Part shown: positions 37,190 to 49,225 of the stretch, one piece after another
How the letters are laid out: each line of letters begins with the position of its first letter
Numbering within the stretch: the first letter of the stretch is position 1
Source of the DNA: Kappaphycus alvarezii
Taxonomy: Eukaryota; Rhodophyta; Florideophyceae; Gigartinales; Solieriaceae
Direction: 5' to 3'
Length of the DNA: 64,000 nucleotides
Assembly (NCBI GenBank): GCA_002205965.3
Contig: NADL03000641.1
Coordinates: forward strand, 62,001-126,000
Notes under the pieces: model-generated
The model's input: the letters and a program-made list of their open reading frames with translations, nothing else
Databases searched by the model: none
Told to the model about the DNA's origin: nothing
Program-made: the position numbers and the translations under genes

Positions 37190-40100
37190 ATTGGAGCGCT
37201 CCGGTGAGCTGCGTCGTGCGCGGCTCAGTACGCGTTTGAGAAGACATCAGCATAGCATCCAAACACGTAGTCATCTGTGTTTTAGATAATGAACGGAGGT
37301 AATTTTTTTTGTGCTAATGAGGGTTTTGGAGCAGGAAAAGAAACTATAATAATAACACTATTACTTTATTCAGCTCGGCAGATAATAAATAATCATACGA
37401 ACCCATGTACAGTACCTTTCATCGCTCAGAATAAGTACCCTGAAACCCCACTTGCCCTCAATTTGACTCGTTCCCTGCACAAATGGTCAAGAAGTACTTA
37501 AATACAGTAATTGTTGGATTGAATATAGTTTTTCAAGAATTTCATGACTAGGACGTTTATTTGCCGAATTACTGCATAATCAATTGAATAAATTAGTGAT
37601 TTTGTCAATTTTTACGAAAATATATTCTTTTATTTGAAAAATGTAGTTGTGGAGGTGCAGACAACATTTTTGAGTATATTTAGAATTTGATGCTGTTCTC
37701 AAATAGTAGACTCTCTTGGATATGATAGAGCTCGCCAATATAGCAAAGGATGAGGTTAGTTCTGGGATTATTCATGGCAAGTAAACGAATAAAATATTGG
37801 GGCGTACTACCTCATTGAAATTAAACTACAACACGACATCATACCCCAGAAAACGAACCATTGATATAAAAAACCTCCGAAATGACATTCCTTGAGTCTG
37901 CATTGATACTAGACATATTTTATTCGCAGTTTTGTCGCCCAATGCACTATATTATTCCTCTTGAGTATTGAGTATTGATGATAACAAATTGCTATGAACC
38001 TCTAGATACTTCTTTCGGAATTAATTTCATCCGGATGGTGGAAGGAAATGTATAGGACTTCATTTTTCTTCAATCAATTTGATCAAAATGGACAAAAAAT
38101 AACGCACACAAGACCCCTGTAATACACATTATGATGGCAAGTAACATTTTTTTGATATGATAAGCTCATTTTTGATATTAATGATTAATTATAGCCCCCA
38201 ATATACGTTAGAAGTAACAAAATTGTCTACTAAATGCAGTATGAGGGGCTCAAAAACCTGGGAGCAATTTTAAAAGTAAATAAGGAGCGATGCCACAATA
38301 TCTTCGTACGGTTTTGCTAGTGTATAGTTCAAAACTAGGAAATAATAGCGATATTTTACCGGTAAAGTAATTGCACGTTTACTCAAAAAATTTTGAAGCA
38401 TCTTTGCTGAACTGTGCTTGACTATTTATGCATGAGAAAAGTAGAAAAACGACAGGAAATTCACTATGTTTCTCATATATGTTACTTGTTATTCCTATTT
38501 CCAGCCATCGTTCAAAGCTTTTCGAATCGTGGCGTAATATAGACGCGGTAACATTTAATACTCATCGAAAATAAATGTAATCACTTGCTGGAGTTTTAAT
38601 TGTAAGATGGACTTGATCCGTATGCTAGTAAATTTGAAAAAGTTCACGAATGACCGTTCTTTCAAAAGTAAACGAAAAAAACTAAATCGCAAGACAAGAA
38701 ACGGAGAGACGAAAATAGAGCTTCAGAGAGCGTCGCCGCTGCAGTTTGCGAAATAAATAATGTCATCTTTTTCTTAATATGGACTAATTAGTCCTTATAA
38801 AAGTTCCAGGAGACACTGGGAGACAGCCCAGAACAATTTCAGACTTTTCTCCTCGAAAGACGTCTATTATCGTCGCTCAAGACCTTTCAATTTTTTCAAT
38901 CAATATCCAGATATATACTCATGATCCAGGAGGCACTTCGTGTTGTACAGTGGTGATTCAATAAGACAGAAATAGGAAAATATCGCTGATTACTTTCATT
39001 AAGCTCCGAAGATAATTCGTAAGTATTTTTAATCGCCTACAAAACTCAAATCTCCGGAGAAACGGATGAGGGGTGCGTACATGGTCGTTCATAACTATGA
39101 AGTGCCTGCAGTATTTAACAAACGAAAAAAGTTTTCTAAGTTATCTGATAGTACTCCGCGAAAGAAAAATATTTCTTCTTACGATTATATTCTGCCTAGA
39201 AATTAAAATATGGAGCGGATTAAATAGAATTTTTGTAGGAAGATATTAAATGGTTATTTAGCTAGAATCTAATTCTTTTCAGATTCGAAAAAGTTCTTGA
39301 TAATGGAATGATGACTCACTCTTTCGAAGTTTCTGGACAAGTATATGGTTGCGAGTGTAGGAAGCGGAGAAAACGGAAAATTTACTCTACTTTTGATGAG
39401 GCGACCAGTGCGGTAAAATGATTAAATGAAGCACGGGTCGTTACTTAGTTGATTAATGCACCTAATGAGCTAGTTTAAACTTTTCACATGTACCACAGGA
39501 CAAACGTTCCATGGACCAGAGCAAATGAAAGGCTTCTATATAAGCAATTTTTACTGGTCTATAGAAATTATAAATGAAGAGTTAGTGCAGTAAATGTTTT
39601 TCTCCCGGTTATTTCTTAGAATTACAGCTCTAATAATTGTTTTCGCAATGAATGTTACCATAAGAAAATGGACTAAAAGTAAGTCTGAATATTTCTGTTT
39701 TAGCTGCTCCTCTGTGTTTCAGATTCACACGCTCCCAGTAACCAATATGAATCTTCAGAAAGAATTTCCAAAAGGAACTATTTCAACTAATAATGTTCAA
39801 AGCAATTCAGCTGGGCTCAAAAACATAGGCATAACAGAATCTCATCTTTATGCAGTCCAAATTTACTCAAATGTAAAACTGACCATTTTACATACTAACT
39901 TAGGCCATCAATAATAAAAAGTAAGGTAAAAAACTCTAACCCCTTCGGAAGGTGATTTTCATATAGTAACACTAAAACATTGTAAAGATTATGCAACGAG
40001 CTTTAGATGGAATTCTTAGCTTTTTGAAATTGCAAAAAAAATTTTGCAACACCAACTTCCGAAATAAATGTGCTTAAAATAGCCATTACTTGTCTTTCGA

Positions 40101-41710
40101 TTTTTAAGGTACGACATTGGAAGATTCTTCTGCGGGGCAAAAAGATCGGTACCGACTGAGGGTTCTCACTGCTCAGTCGAACTTCTCGTTCATATCTTTT
40201 CATCATCATACTTCGCAATTGAAAGCCTTCTCGAATGTATACTATCGTAATAGACAAATTATTGGTCCAGGAAAACTACCTAAATAGACTAATGCAACAG
40301 TATCACCATGCTGCTACTAGACAGGCAGGAGAAATTGGAGGGATAGTACTATATATATAGAAAGAGAGAGATCACCACCTATGAAAAATTTCAGTCAGCC
40401 CTTCCTTCTCTTCGTTAATGTTGCTCAATATTTTAGGAAAATGTTGCCAGATATAGATTCAGCGTAGAGATTCTGAGTATTTAAATAAACACTCTCATCA
40501 ATATGTATAAATTCATGATCAGTGAGGATGCCTCGAGGTGAATCATTTCCCTACAAGCATGTCCCTATGGGGAAGTACAAATTGGTCACTTTCAAGTGAA
40601 TGGAGATTGAGCACGACTCTGAAATAAACATGTTCGTTCATCTGGTCCTTCTCAGTATTTTAAATGTTTACAAATTATTTGCTTCTCTTTAAACAACTTG
40701 GAATTAATGACTTAAAAGGACTAAACAGAAAAAAAATATATAGACAATATCTGCAGTTTACATAGGAAAAAATAGGACCTCTAAGGATTGGGTAGGGATA
40801 AGATATATAGAGATTTATAAAGTACATGTAGTTTTGCACATGCAACTCTTGTGCAACTCTTGTGCAACTCTTGTGTTGCGTGGGTCATTGCTGCGACATT
40901 TCTACACATTATAGTATATATGTAAGCATCAGATCTCGCGCGAAAAATGGGCAAAAATTCCCTTTATGACCATTTTTGCGCCCACCTTTCCTAGTAAGAT
41001 CACGGATAGCGGTAAAGAGTTGTCTACAGCGATAGAAAAACCCGCATTGTGATTTCTCTGATGGTTTGCGAGGCTATTGACATATCTAAAGATGAAGCTG
41101 ATTTTAAAAACAATTTAGTACGAAGATAGTGATCCACCAATGGATCGGTGGAAGTCTAGAGTTTGAAGGATATATGCCTTTTTTCAGATGATAATCTCTA
41201 GATGAGCTCGAGTTTACAGGAAAAAAGCTTTAGTTCACAGATCAATCGTTACTAAAGAATGGCCCAAGCATTAGAAACGCCGAGTTATGAAGTAATTTGC
41301 GATTTTTCCGGACCTAGAAAGCGTCTGGACGAGGCATCGAGACCTGTAATATATTTGACTGGCGAGCTAAGGCGCCCTTCAGTTTTCTACTAAGACAAAT
41401 TCAGTAGAATGTATTACTACGGATTATAATAAAGACTTTTCCATCTTCTTCGTTACACGAATCCCATTTCCAACACTTACCCGTGTTTCAGCCCTCGTAA
41501 GTCTCGCAGTTAACACATGTGCTATTTACCCAAAAAAGTTAGAACTCTGTTAACGCATCTACTATTCAGCAACTGGTTCGTTCTATTCACAAGCGCTATA
41601 TGGACGTTATTTCTAACAAGAAAGTAGTAATTGGGTTTCAGTTCAGCTGTATATTTTGGTTTTAATTAGGAAGACTCGTTTTTGTTCGATGAAATCAATG
41701 ACCTCTCAGA
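37190..41710. other. AT-rich block, no recognisable gene
   Basis: No ORF has domain motifs. A three-copy 11-bp tandem repeat is at 40842-40874. The block ends at the 5' LTR of copia element A. Confidence 0.45.
40842..40874. repeat. 11-bp tandem repeat, three exact copies
   Basis: GCAACTCTTGT is repeated three times without change. Confidence 0.85.
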
Positions 41711-41714
41711 ATAA

Positions 41715-41988
41715 TGTTCTACTCCACCTACCAGAGAGGATGGTTCTTCTAGAAAAGGAATTCAAGGAATGTGGAAGCAGCTGTTAAAGAGAGCTTCCCC
41801 CTTGAGTGGAAGCTGTGCTTGCTCTCGCTCATTGTTGCTTTTCACTTAGTATCAAATGGCGTCTTAATTGTGTATCAACGGATTGATTCTTTCAACAATA
41901 CATAGTCAGTTTTTTGCATATCTGTATTTGCGACATGAACAAAGAATAATTACAGTCTGAGTCCCCAAAAAATAGTACCCTGCCAACA
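41715..41988 (+). repeat. 5' LTR of element A
   Basis: It matches the 3' LTR at an offset of about 3.3 kb. Shared blocks include CCCCCTTGAG, GGAAGCTGTGCTTGCTCTCG, ATCAAATGGCGT and TTGATTCTTTCA. It starts TGTT and probably ends near CCAACA, but the right boundary is approximate. Confidence 0.65.
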
Positions 41989-42639
41989 TTTTTAGCATCT
42001 TTGGACTATTCCTTTCATTTTATTCTCCCTTTCGTATCCCTACTTCGCTTTTCGTTTCTCAATTTCATAGAAATGCCATTACATGACGATAGAATCAACT
42101 AAAAGCTGCCAAAGAACATTCAAAACTTTGATATTTGCGGTTTGAAGCACTCTTGGGGTTTAAGAACCTTCTCTACGTGGTCGCGGTAATTCTTTACGAG
42201 TTGTTGTACAGTGCTGCACAGAAGCGTGGGGAGGGCATTCAGAAATTAACTACGAATGCGGGCGGCGGGTGGAAACCTATCGCGCCTGCATCACTTGGGA
42301 ACTTAATGCAAAACGGGTAACGAAGTCGCGGAGCTCCCGTTGGGGGTAGGATCCGCGATGGGAAGCAGCGGAGGAAGCAAGGCGGCGAAAAAACCCTTGC
42401 CGTCATCGCCCAAGGCGCCACAGATATAAATCCCGACGGGGGAGAGGAGGATATCTTTTTGTGGTCAAAGATAACAAAGTTGGGGCCGATCAGGAATTAT
42501 TGAGTTAAGAGATGAAGGGTTGATTGGCAAAGGCTAAGATGTATCTCGCCCAGTACCTTTGCGATAAGGCGCTACTAACGGTTGCTAGTGAGCCGAGAAT
42601 ACGTTAAAAATGAATGAGAATATTAGAGAGAGGTATGAC

Positions 42640-43110
42640 ATTGAGAAAATGGAAACGCGTGTCCACTGACAAAGCTACATCACATTCGAAATAATTCAGG
42701 CAGCAAAATGTCTGAATATATCGATACGCTAGAATCTTTGTTCAACCAAATTGAAGGAATGAACGGTGCAATGTCTTAATCTATGCAGGCTTCTACTCTT
42801 TTTGCAAGCTTCGGCCCTACAAAAGAGTCTCCATATGGGCCCGTGATAACAGTCCTTCAAACAATGAAGGACTCTGGTCTGACATGGTAAAAGGCGACAG
42901 CGCGACTACTAAAAGAATACAACTCGAGTTTTGTGGAAAAAGAGCGAACATCGAGAAAGTCCGGTATGGCAGAACATGCGTTGAAGAGTAAGGCACACGA
43001 TAAGTGCTACAATTGCGGCAAAATCGGTCACAAGAAGAGGGAATGTTGGTCTCCACCGAAGTTTGGTATCAGTAGGGGTAATAATTCGCCAGTAATCTAG
43101 GATAATATAG
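42640..43110 (+). pseudogene. Copia A gag with CCHC zinc knuckle
   Basis: This is the nucleocapsid-type gag of element A. It reads MSEYIDTLESLFNQIEGMNG, then an LTW motif and LLKEYN, the pattern of copia gag (UBN2-like) proteins. A perfect CX2CX4HX4C knuckle, CYNCGKIGHKKREC, lies at 43005-43046. At least two in-frame stops precede the knuckle. Confidence 0.65.
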
Positions 43111-43129
43111 CCCAAAAGGACCTGTTTGA

Positions 43130-44999
43130 CAATGCCAGGAGGGTTTCAAGAGGCAAAGATCCAGTCTTAGACTTTGGCGCTGGCACAAAAATGATGTGCG
43201 ATCATGATTTTTTCAGTGCACTCACTCGTTTGCATTCAAGGAGTAGCAGATTACTATGTGACGGGGGAGTTTAACCTCGAATAATTCAGGTACAGTGTAA
43301 GCCATCGGCTCGGTAGTAAATAAGAAAGTTCAGCAGACCTTGATATTAAGGAATTTATTATACGTTCCGGTTCTGGGCAGTAGCTTAGTCTCTGTTTCTG
43401 CTCTAAGGGAAGAGTGCTAAAGTTTTCAGTTTGGATCTGGTAGATGCAGAATCATGGGAGGATCGAGAACTGTATACCAAGCTGAGCTTAAAATCGGGCT
43501 CTAGATTTTAGAATGTGATGTATCAACAAATCATGAAGCTCGTAAGTATGCCGCCCGTAATACGACAGGCAGTGAGAAGCTGTGACATGCACAGTTTGCG
43601 CAAAGTAATTTTGAACAGCTGCATGAGATTTCCAAGAAGAAAGCAGTCAGTTGTTTAGAATTTATAGCAACACCAATGAGCGACCCGCGATGTGCTCCAT
43701 GTGCGGTGAGAGAGCAGGGTCGGTTGAGTTTACCTGGAAGGTTTCGAACTGCTCGGAATCAGAACGAGATAATGCATACTGATGTTTGTGGACCATTGAC
43801 GGTAGAAAGCATCGGCAGGAATCGCTACTTTGTCACGTTTACGGATGACTATTCCCGTTGCAAAGAATTGAGGCTGATGAAACAAGAGTCAAAAGTAGTA
43901 ATTTGGTTCCGTTTTGTCCAGGCTAGGTGGGGACGGAAGTTTGAGTGCAAGATGATACTTTTTTATTCTGATAACGGAGGAGAGTATGTGACATTACAGA
44001 ATGATTTGGAGAAAAAAGGAATTGAATAGGAATATTCTGTGTTGTACAAACCGAAGCAAGACAGTGTAGCGGAAAGGTTGAATAGGAATGCGCTCGAAAC
44101 GATCGTACAATATGGATACAATCTGGTCTGTACAATAAGTTCTGGGGAGAGTTTGTTGTCATTTCCATTAATTTGTGGAATATAACTGGTATTAAGGTTC
44201 TGAGCGGCCGCACTCCGGAGGAAAATAATTCTGAAAGACACCCAGATGTAAAGGGCTTGCGTATTTTCGGCTGCGAAGTATGGAAAATGACTGACCTTAA
44301 ATGCAGTAAACTGGATCCAAATGCAAGAAGAGGAATTGTGAAGCTACAATTGGCTCATTGATTATTTCGACAAGAAATGGGCTGTACATTGCGGCAGCTG
44401 TCAATTTCCTTGGAATTAGCGCGATTAACCCAACTGCAGCATACTAGTCCAGATTTAAGCGAGCTTTTCGCTTTCTAAAAGGAATGCTAGACACAGGGTT
44501 GAATATTGGGTTCATGAAAAATATGGACTTGGCGAAAGCTGTCGGCTACGATGACGCTGACTGGGCCGGTGAAATTGACACCAGAAAGTCAACCAGCGGA
44601 CTTATGATTTTAGTGAACTTTTCGCTTGTCCGCTGGATGTCGAGAAAGCAAATAGTTGTTGAGTTGTCCTCATGCAAGGTGTAATACATAGCCCTTTACG
44701 AGACCACCAAACTTGTGAAATGGATACGCAACGTTCTAACTGAGTTCAGTTTGTTGAAGACTGTTTATACAGTGATAATGGAAGATAGAATAGGCGCGAT
44801 ACAGTGGACTCGCGCAGATAGCACGTCTAAACATGTTGACCTGTGGTATCACTTCATGCAAGAACAAGTACCCAGTGTAACGATAGATGTCGAACAATGT
44901 CCAACGGAAGAGATGTTTACTGATCTCCTGACAAAACCATTACCAAAACCAAGGTTACAACATTTGTTTGCGGCTATTAACATCTTCTACCCCTGAAAA
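43130..44999 (+). pseudogene. Copia A pol: protease, integrase, RNase H (RT mostly deleted)
   Basis: The order is that of Ty1/copia pol. A protease-like LDFGAG appears near 43170, with Phe where Ser or Thr is usual. The integrase has HTDVCGP, FTDDYSR, SDNGGEY and AERLNR, in an ORF starting at 43676, with a stop just after the DNGGEY region. GRTPEE and RIFGCEVW follow near 44205-44283. A jump then leads directly to RNase H: GYDDADWAG, RKSTSGL and SLVRWMSRKQ, ending with DLLTKPL. The palm motif of the reverse transcriptase is absent. The element cannot encode an active polyprotein. Confidence 0.75.
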
Positions 45000-45020
45000 A
45001 TCAAACCAGTTGAGGAAGGG

Positions 45021-45284
45021 TGTTGATGTATGCATTATCAGTCCAACTCGTTTGCTATGGAATGGAATGAAGGACAGGAACTGCTAAAGGCAGCATTCCC
45101 CCTTGAGCGGAAGCTGTGCTTGCTCTCGCTAATTAATCCTTTTGCTTAATATCAAATGGCGTTTTAATTGTTTATCAACTGATTGATTCTTTCAGAAATA
45201 CATAGTCAATTCTTTGCATACATCTATTGGAGACTTGAAAAAGAATAATAATAGTCTTGAGTCCGCAACGAACAGTCCCTTATC
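45021..45284 (+). repeat. 3' LTR of element A
   Basis: It starts TGTTGATG straight after the polypurine-like tract and is followed without spacer by TGTCGT, the start of element B's LTR. The terminal few bases seem lost at that junction. Confidence 0.7.
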
Positions 45285-45593
45285 TGTCGTGTTTTCCGCT
45301 TCCACTGGCTGCGGTTGTAAAGCTGGGCAAGTGGAGTAGTAGAGGAATAAAATTTATTAAATGAGAACGTCCGACGCTGTGGCGTGGGGAGTGCTACGGA
45401 TTCTGAGGAATCAGACATAGCGGAACGTCTCGATGATGGTCCTCTCTAGCGTCGGCGAGGAAATGAGCTCGTAGATACATAAGGTGTAAAGGTGTGGAAA
45501 ACTGCGCGAGAAGAGCAGTGTAACATGGTATTACACTGTAATTGACACTCCCTCCAATGCCATGACACATACTTTGTATGCAGAATTATTACA
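45285..45593 (-). repeat. Left (3') LTR of element B
   Basis: About 309 bp, TGTCGT...TTACA on the plus strand. A block of roughly 150 bp, from GCAAGTGGAGTAG to GCTCGTAGATAC, is identical to the right LTR. Confidence 0.8.
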
Positions 45594-45728
45594 AAACGAG
45601 AACCAGGTTTTGTGGATGGCATGAATATCTTCCTCCCTTACAATCTACTGTTTATCTTCCCGGGATGCCAGCTTGATCGTGCTCACCTTCTCCTCTTGCT
45701 TGTTTTGTTTTGTTCTTTTGCTTTTACA

Positions 45729-46958
45729 ATGGTCCGCGAGATGAAAGTGAGAAGCACGCAGCAAGCCGCGATGTGAATATGGCCATTGCGCGTTGAACCA
45801 GACCCGAATATCGAGCGGCGTCGAAAGAATTCTAGGGTTGGTCAGTTAACTGACGAAATGAACACTGAAGCAATCGATATTCCATCCTCAATGGTTTTCA
45901 CTCAAGCACGGGATACGAACGAGTGCCCCGGCGATGCAAACACGCCTGGCCAAATTCAGGACATTGAGACTACAGGTGACAGTACGGAGGTAGCCATTGC
46001 GTCGGATGTAATTAATGGAATGGTTCCCAGTGAGAGAGAGCCAAGTGCCTCTGCGGATGACATCACTAACGCATTCGACAGTGCCCTGTATGACATTGAT
46101 GGCATTGCGTTTGGGAATGTTCTTAAGGTGGGGAGCAGAGAGATCGAGAAAGGCACTTGGTACGGGTGCTAAACATCAGTGAATGATACCATGAGCTATT
46201 TCAAAATTGTCCGCCGTTCGCTTACTGCTCCAGACTTTGGCACAGGGCCTGTATCATTTAAAAATAGAGTCTTAGATGCAGCACTGGAAAGGGCACCAAA
46301 TGAGTGTGCACTAAGTCAGCGGATGTCTTCAAGGCCCGGAATTCTAGATCACCACACCAATTACTTTGCACTTGAGCATATACTTAAGTTTTGTAAGCAG
46401 CACCCCGGTAAGGCTCTTATCACTGGAGGCGGTCCCGGGGGTCCGGAGGTAAATCCTCCCTTAGCCCCTTATAGGGTTTCTCACTGTAATGAACTCATGT
46501 TGGCAGGCGGAATCTTTAACTGTGTGCCATCAGGAATTTTCAATGCTTTGCAGTACTTCCGTGGCTGAGAGAGGGCTGCGTTGGCAGAGGGAAATTTGGC
46601 CGCATCGAAAGCAAAACTAAAGAAGCTCAAGCAAGTTTGTAGTTTGGTGCAGTGCCTTGGCCTCAAATTAGCGTTGCGGAAACCGGTTCTTCGAAGTTGG
46701 CTACACCGGCACAGGAAATGGATTGAATGTGACATAGTTGGCGGGTGGAAGAATGGTGTGTGGATATTCAGGCTCGTGCTGACTGCTGGTCGACGCCTGG
46801 ACCACTGCGTACTTTTCAACGCGTACACTGTGGTCGATTGCATATTTGGTAGCCCTATTTATCCTCCGCATTATGACTCCCTTCTTTTCTTCGAACATGG
46901 TGTCGGTAACTTGCGCGAGCTGGGATATCTCAAACACTCAGTCTGGACGGGAGTTTGA
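45729..46958 (+). pseudogene. Antisense accessory ORF in element B, possible cysteine-protease-like
   Basis: A single plus-strand frame runs from the ATG at 45729 to the stop at 46956-46958. It is interrupted only by stops at 45774-45776, 46170-46172 and 46566-46568, with no frameshift in about 1.2 kb. A pyrimidine-rich leader precedes it. Before the second internal stop the product is acidic and Ser/Thr-rich. The later part has FALEHILKFC, GIFNCVPSGIFNALQYFRG, FRLVLTAGRRLDHCVLFNA and TVVDC. The order of Cys (in NCVPS), His (in DHCV) and Asp (in VVDC) is what a papain-fold peptidase would show, but this is inference from spacing only. From about 46840 on it overlaps genuine pol sequence on the other strand, so its true C-terminus may lie there or be lost. 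Confidence 0.45.
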
Positions 46959-49060
46959 AATCCAGGTAAGCTTCATGCGCATCGAACGGAACTGCTTGAA
47001 AGAAGAATCAGCAGGTAAACATTCGAGCTTCTCTAAGTACGCGTTCTGGTCGATCACAAAATATCCATTTTTATCTTCGTCGAGAATGAACCCAGTGAAC
47101 GCCGTCGGTATCTGTATATCATCTGCCATCTCGAAGCGGTCCTTCGTTTTTTTAGGTTTTCTTGAACTCCTTGTGTCCGCATCGTAGTAAATCATCGACG
47201 TAGTTACCACTGAGTCCCTTCAATAACCCGTCTGCAAGAAGGAAATACAATGCGAGATCCAAATTAAATGGCTTCATGCCTAGCTCGTGGCGGTGGTGCT
47301 TATCTAATGTAGCATTCCATAGACCGCCGGCATCGCAAAGGCAGTAAAGCGGACGGATAAATTGAAGACACTGTTCGGGATCAAGCTCGAACTCCGGAAC
47401 AGGCATTCAATAAACACCTGTCGTGCGAGCGGTTCGGCAGACTGCAGATAAGCTTGAGTTACATCCGCGGTCCAAACATCCTATCCGAATGCAGCCGCTA
47501 GGGCAAGTAATAAACGCACAGATTGGGGCTGGAGCGTAGCTGACGAATGAAACATCAGATCCTTCATTTTGTCTTTTTGTCCGCCGATAACATACCTCGC
47601 CTTGTAATTCACCCTTTCATTCACGGTGGACTTAATCGCCAACACAAAGTGTCCAGGCAGCACATTGTCATCCGGAGGTATTTCTTCCTTGAGAATCACC
47701 TTGAAAGTTCCCCGTTCTAGCAGACTGCCTATCTCCAATTTTCGTGCCTCTCTCATCTCTTAGCTAGTACCTCGTTCGTGACGTTCGTCAATAATCTCAG
47801 TAGCCATGATATCACAAATATCTGGCAATCGGAACTGAGCCAGACAATTGTCAAGGTCCAACATGAACGCGTATGATAGCTGCTCGGGAATGAAGTACGG
47901 TTTAACTTGTGCAACGTCAAAGGGACGAGCGGAGTTCCTTGGTTGGTCTCTAACGAGTACCAATTTACGCTGATAGTCAACGCCTTACACTACGAAGGGA
48001 CCCAGCCAATCCCCAATACGGTTATCAAATTGATTCTCGCGCCACACAAGGACATTATCTCCCGGTTGGTAACTTCGATCACTAGACGGTTGTACTGCAT
48101 GGCGCAGTGCATGTCGTATCTTGAGTCCTGCGAGCTGAATTTCCATCTCCTTGCGAGTAATTTGGGCAATTTATGCTCTCTGCGGAAGACTTAATCGGCT
48201 AGGGTGCGTTTCAGGGGGAACTGATATCTGCGGGAGCTCACCAAACACAAGGGCTGATGGAAAAAATCCTTTTGGTGCCAAAGTGTTATTCATCGCCTTG
48301 ACTTTAAAGAAAGGGCAAGTGTCTTATCAACTTGCGGTTGTGAGGCCTTGATCTTGCGAAATGTATTTAGAAGTGGTTCATGGTCCCTTTCCCCTAAACC
48401 TAGACTCGAATTGGCTTCAAATCCAGTTTGGCCAACAGATACGTTGTATACTCGTGCCAAGTGGAGAAATTTCTCACCAAATTGAGATCCTTGATCAGTT
48501 AGAATCTTATTAGGGAGCCCTTTGTACACAGCCGCCCAACACTCGATAATGGTTTTGCAGATATCTTCGGTTGAAACACTGGGTAGGAAGCACGCTGCGC
48601 AGAACCTTGTGCCTTCATCGAAGAGGTGAAGCAGTGGCTCATTGTTGATGTGCATGATATCAATGATGACACACTCATTAAACTTGACGTCTTTCCTTTT
48701 TACAAGCCTTTTCGACACGGTGCAAGGGGTCACAGACTCGCTGTCCATGGCGTCCAACCCAAGCAAAGCGGGGATGTTTGCTTCGACGATGTCTAGAGTT
48801 ACCGAGATCCTTGGAACGCCAACAGGTGCATCCAAAGGGAGAACGACTTTTCCGAGGGACTCATGCGTGGAATCAGCAATCGCAATCGGTTGCATGAAGG
48901 TACAATACGCCTCTGCTTAATTCTTAAGATGTTGCAGATTCTGTTAAACTCTTTGCGACCTACTACAAATGAAGGTGCTCCAGCATCACATAGAATTCCT
49001 ACATTCCTTTCAACATGCAATTCAGTCTTCAGTTTTCCAATGAATACATCAGTCATCCAG
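46840..49060 (-). pseudogene. Copia B pol: protease, integrase, reverse transcriptase
   Basis: Read right to left, the first motif is a protease-like CDAGAPSFVVG. The integrase core follows with a GTRFCAACF strand, TDQGSQF and GLGERDHEPL. Then come a linker (WLGPFVV, FDVAQVKPYF) and the RT. The RT reads LLERGTFKVILKEEIP, NVLPGHFVLAIKST and KARYVIGGQKDK, then PLYCLCDAGGLWNATLD. The palm GNYVDDLLRCG keeps both Asp residues, and FKQFRSMRMKL and FEISQLAQVT complete the sequence. A stop replaces one codon just before FEISQ, and several frame changes are present. This pol type, with LCDAG and FEISQLAQVT, is familiar from protist and algal copia elements. RNase H is not found. Confidence 0.78.
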
Positions 49061-49225
49061 ATTTCCTTCCATTTATTCTTATGCGGGCTCTTGTTCCGCC
49101 TCTTTCGGCGACGCGGGTGCGCAAAATGTACTTGAGTTTTACTGTAGGTAAGGTAGAGCCCCGTCGCCGAAGCGAAAATACTCCACTGAATCTCTGATTT
49201 ATGTCGCAGAAGGTGCTATCGTAGA

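Larger units (their letters stand above)
41715..45284 (+). mobile_element. Copia element A, internally deleted LTR retrotransposon
   Basis: A 3.6-kb Ty1/copia-type element on the plus strand. Diverged LTRs (41715-41988 and 45021-45284) flank gag with a CCHC knuckle, protease, integrase and the RNase H end of pol. A full copia element would carry roughly 2 kb more. The missing part is most of the reverse transcriptase, between integrase (ending near 44350) and RNase H (from about 44480). The 3' LTR follows a purine-rich tract, AGTTGAGGAAGGG. Its right end directly abuts the LTR of element B. Stops and frameshifts throughout show that it is dead. Confidence 0.8.
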
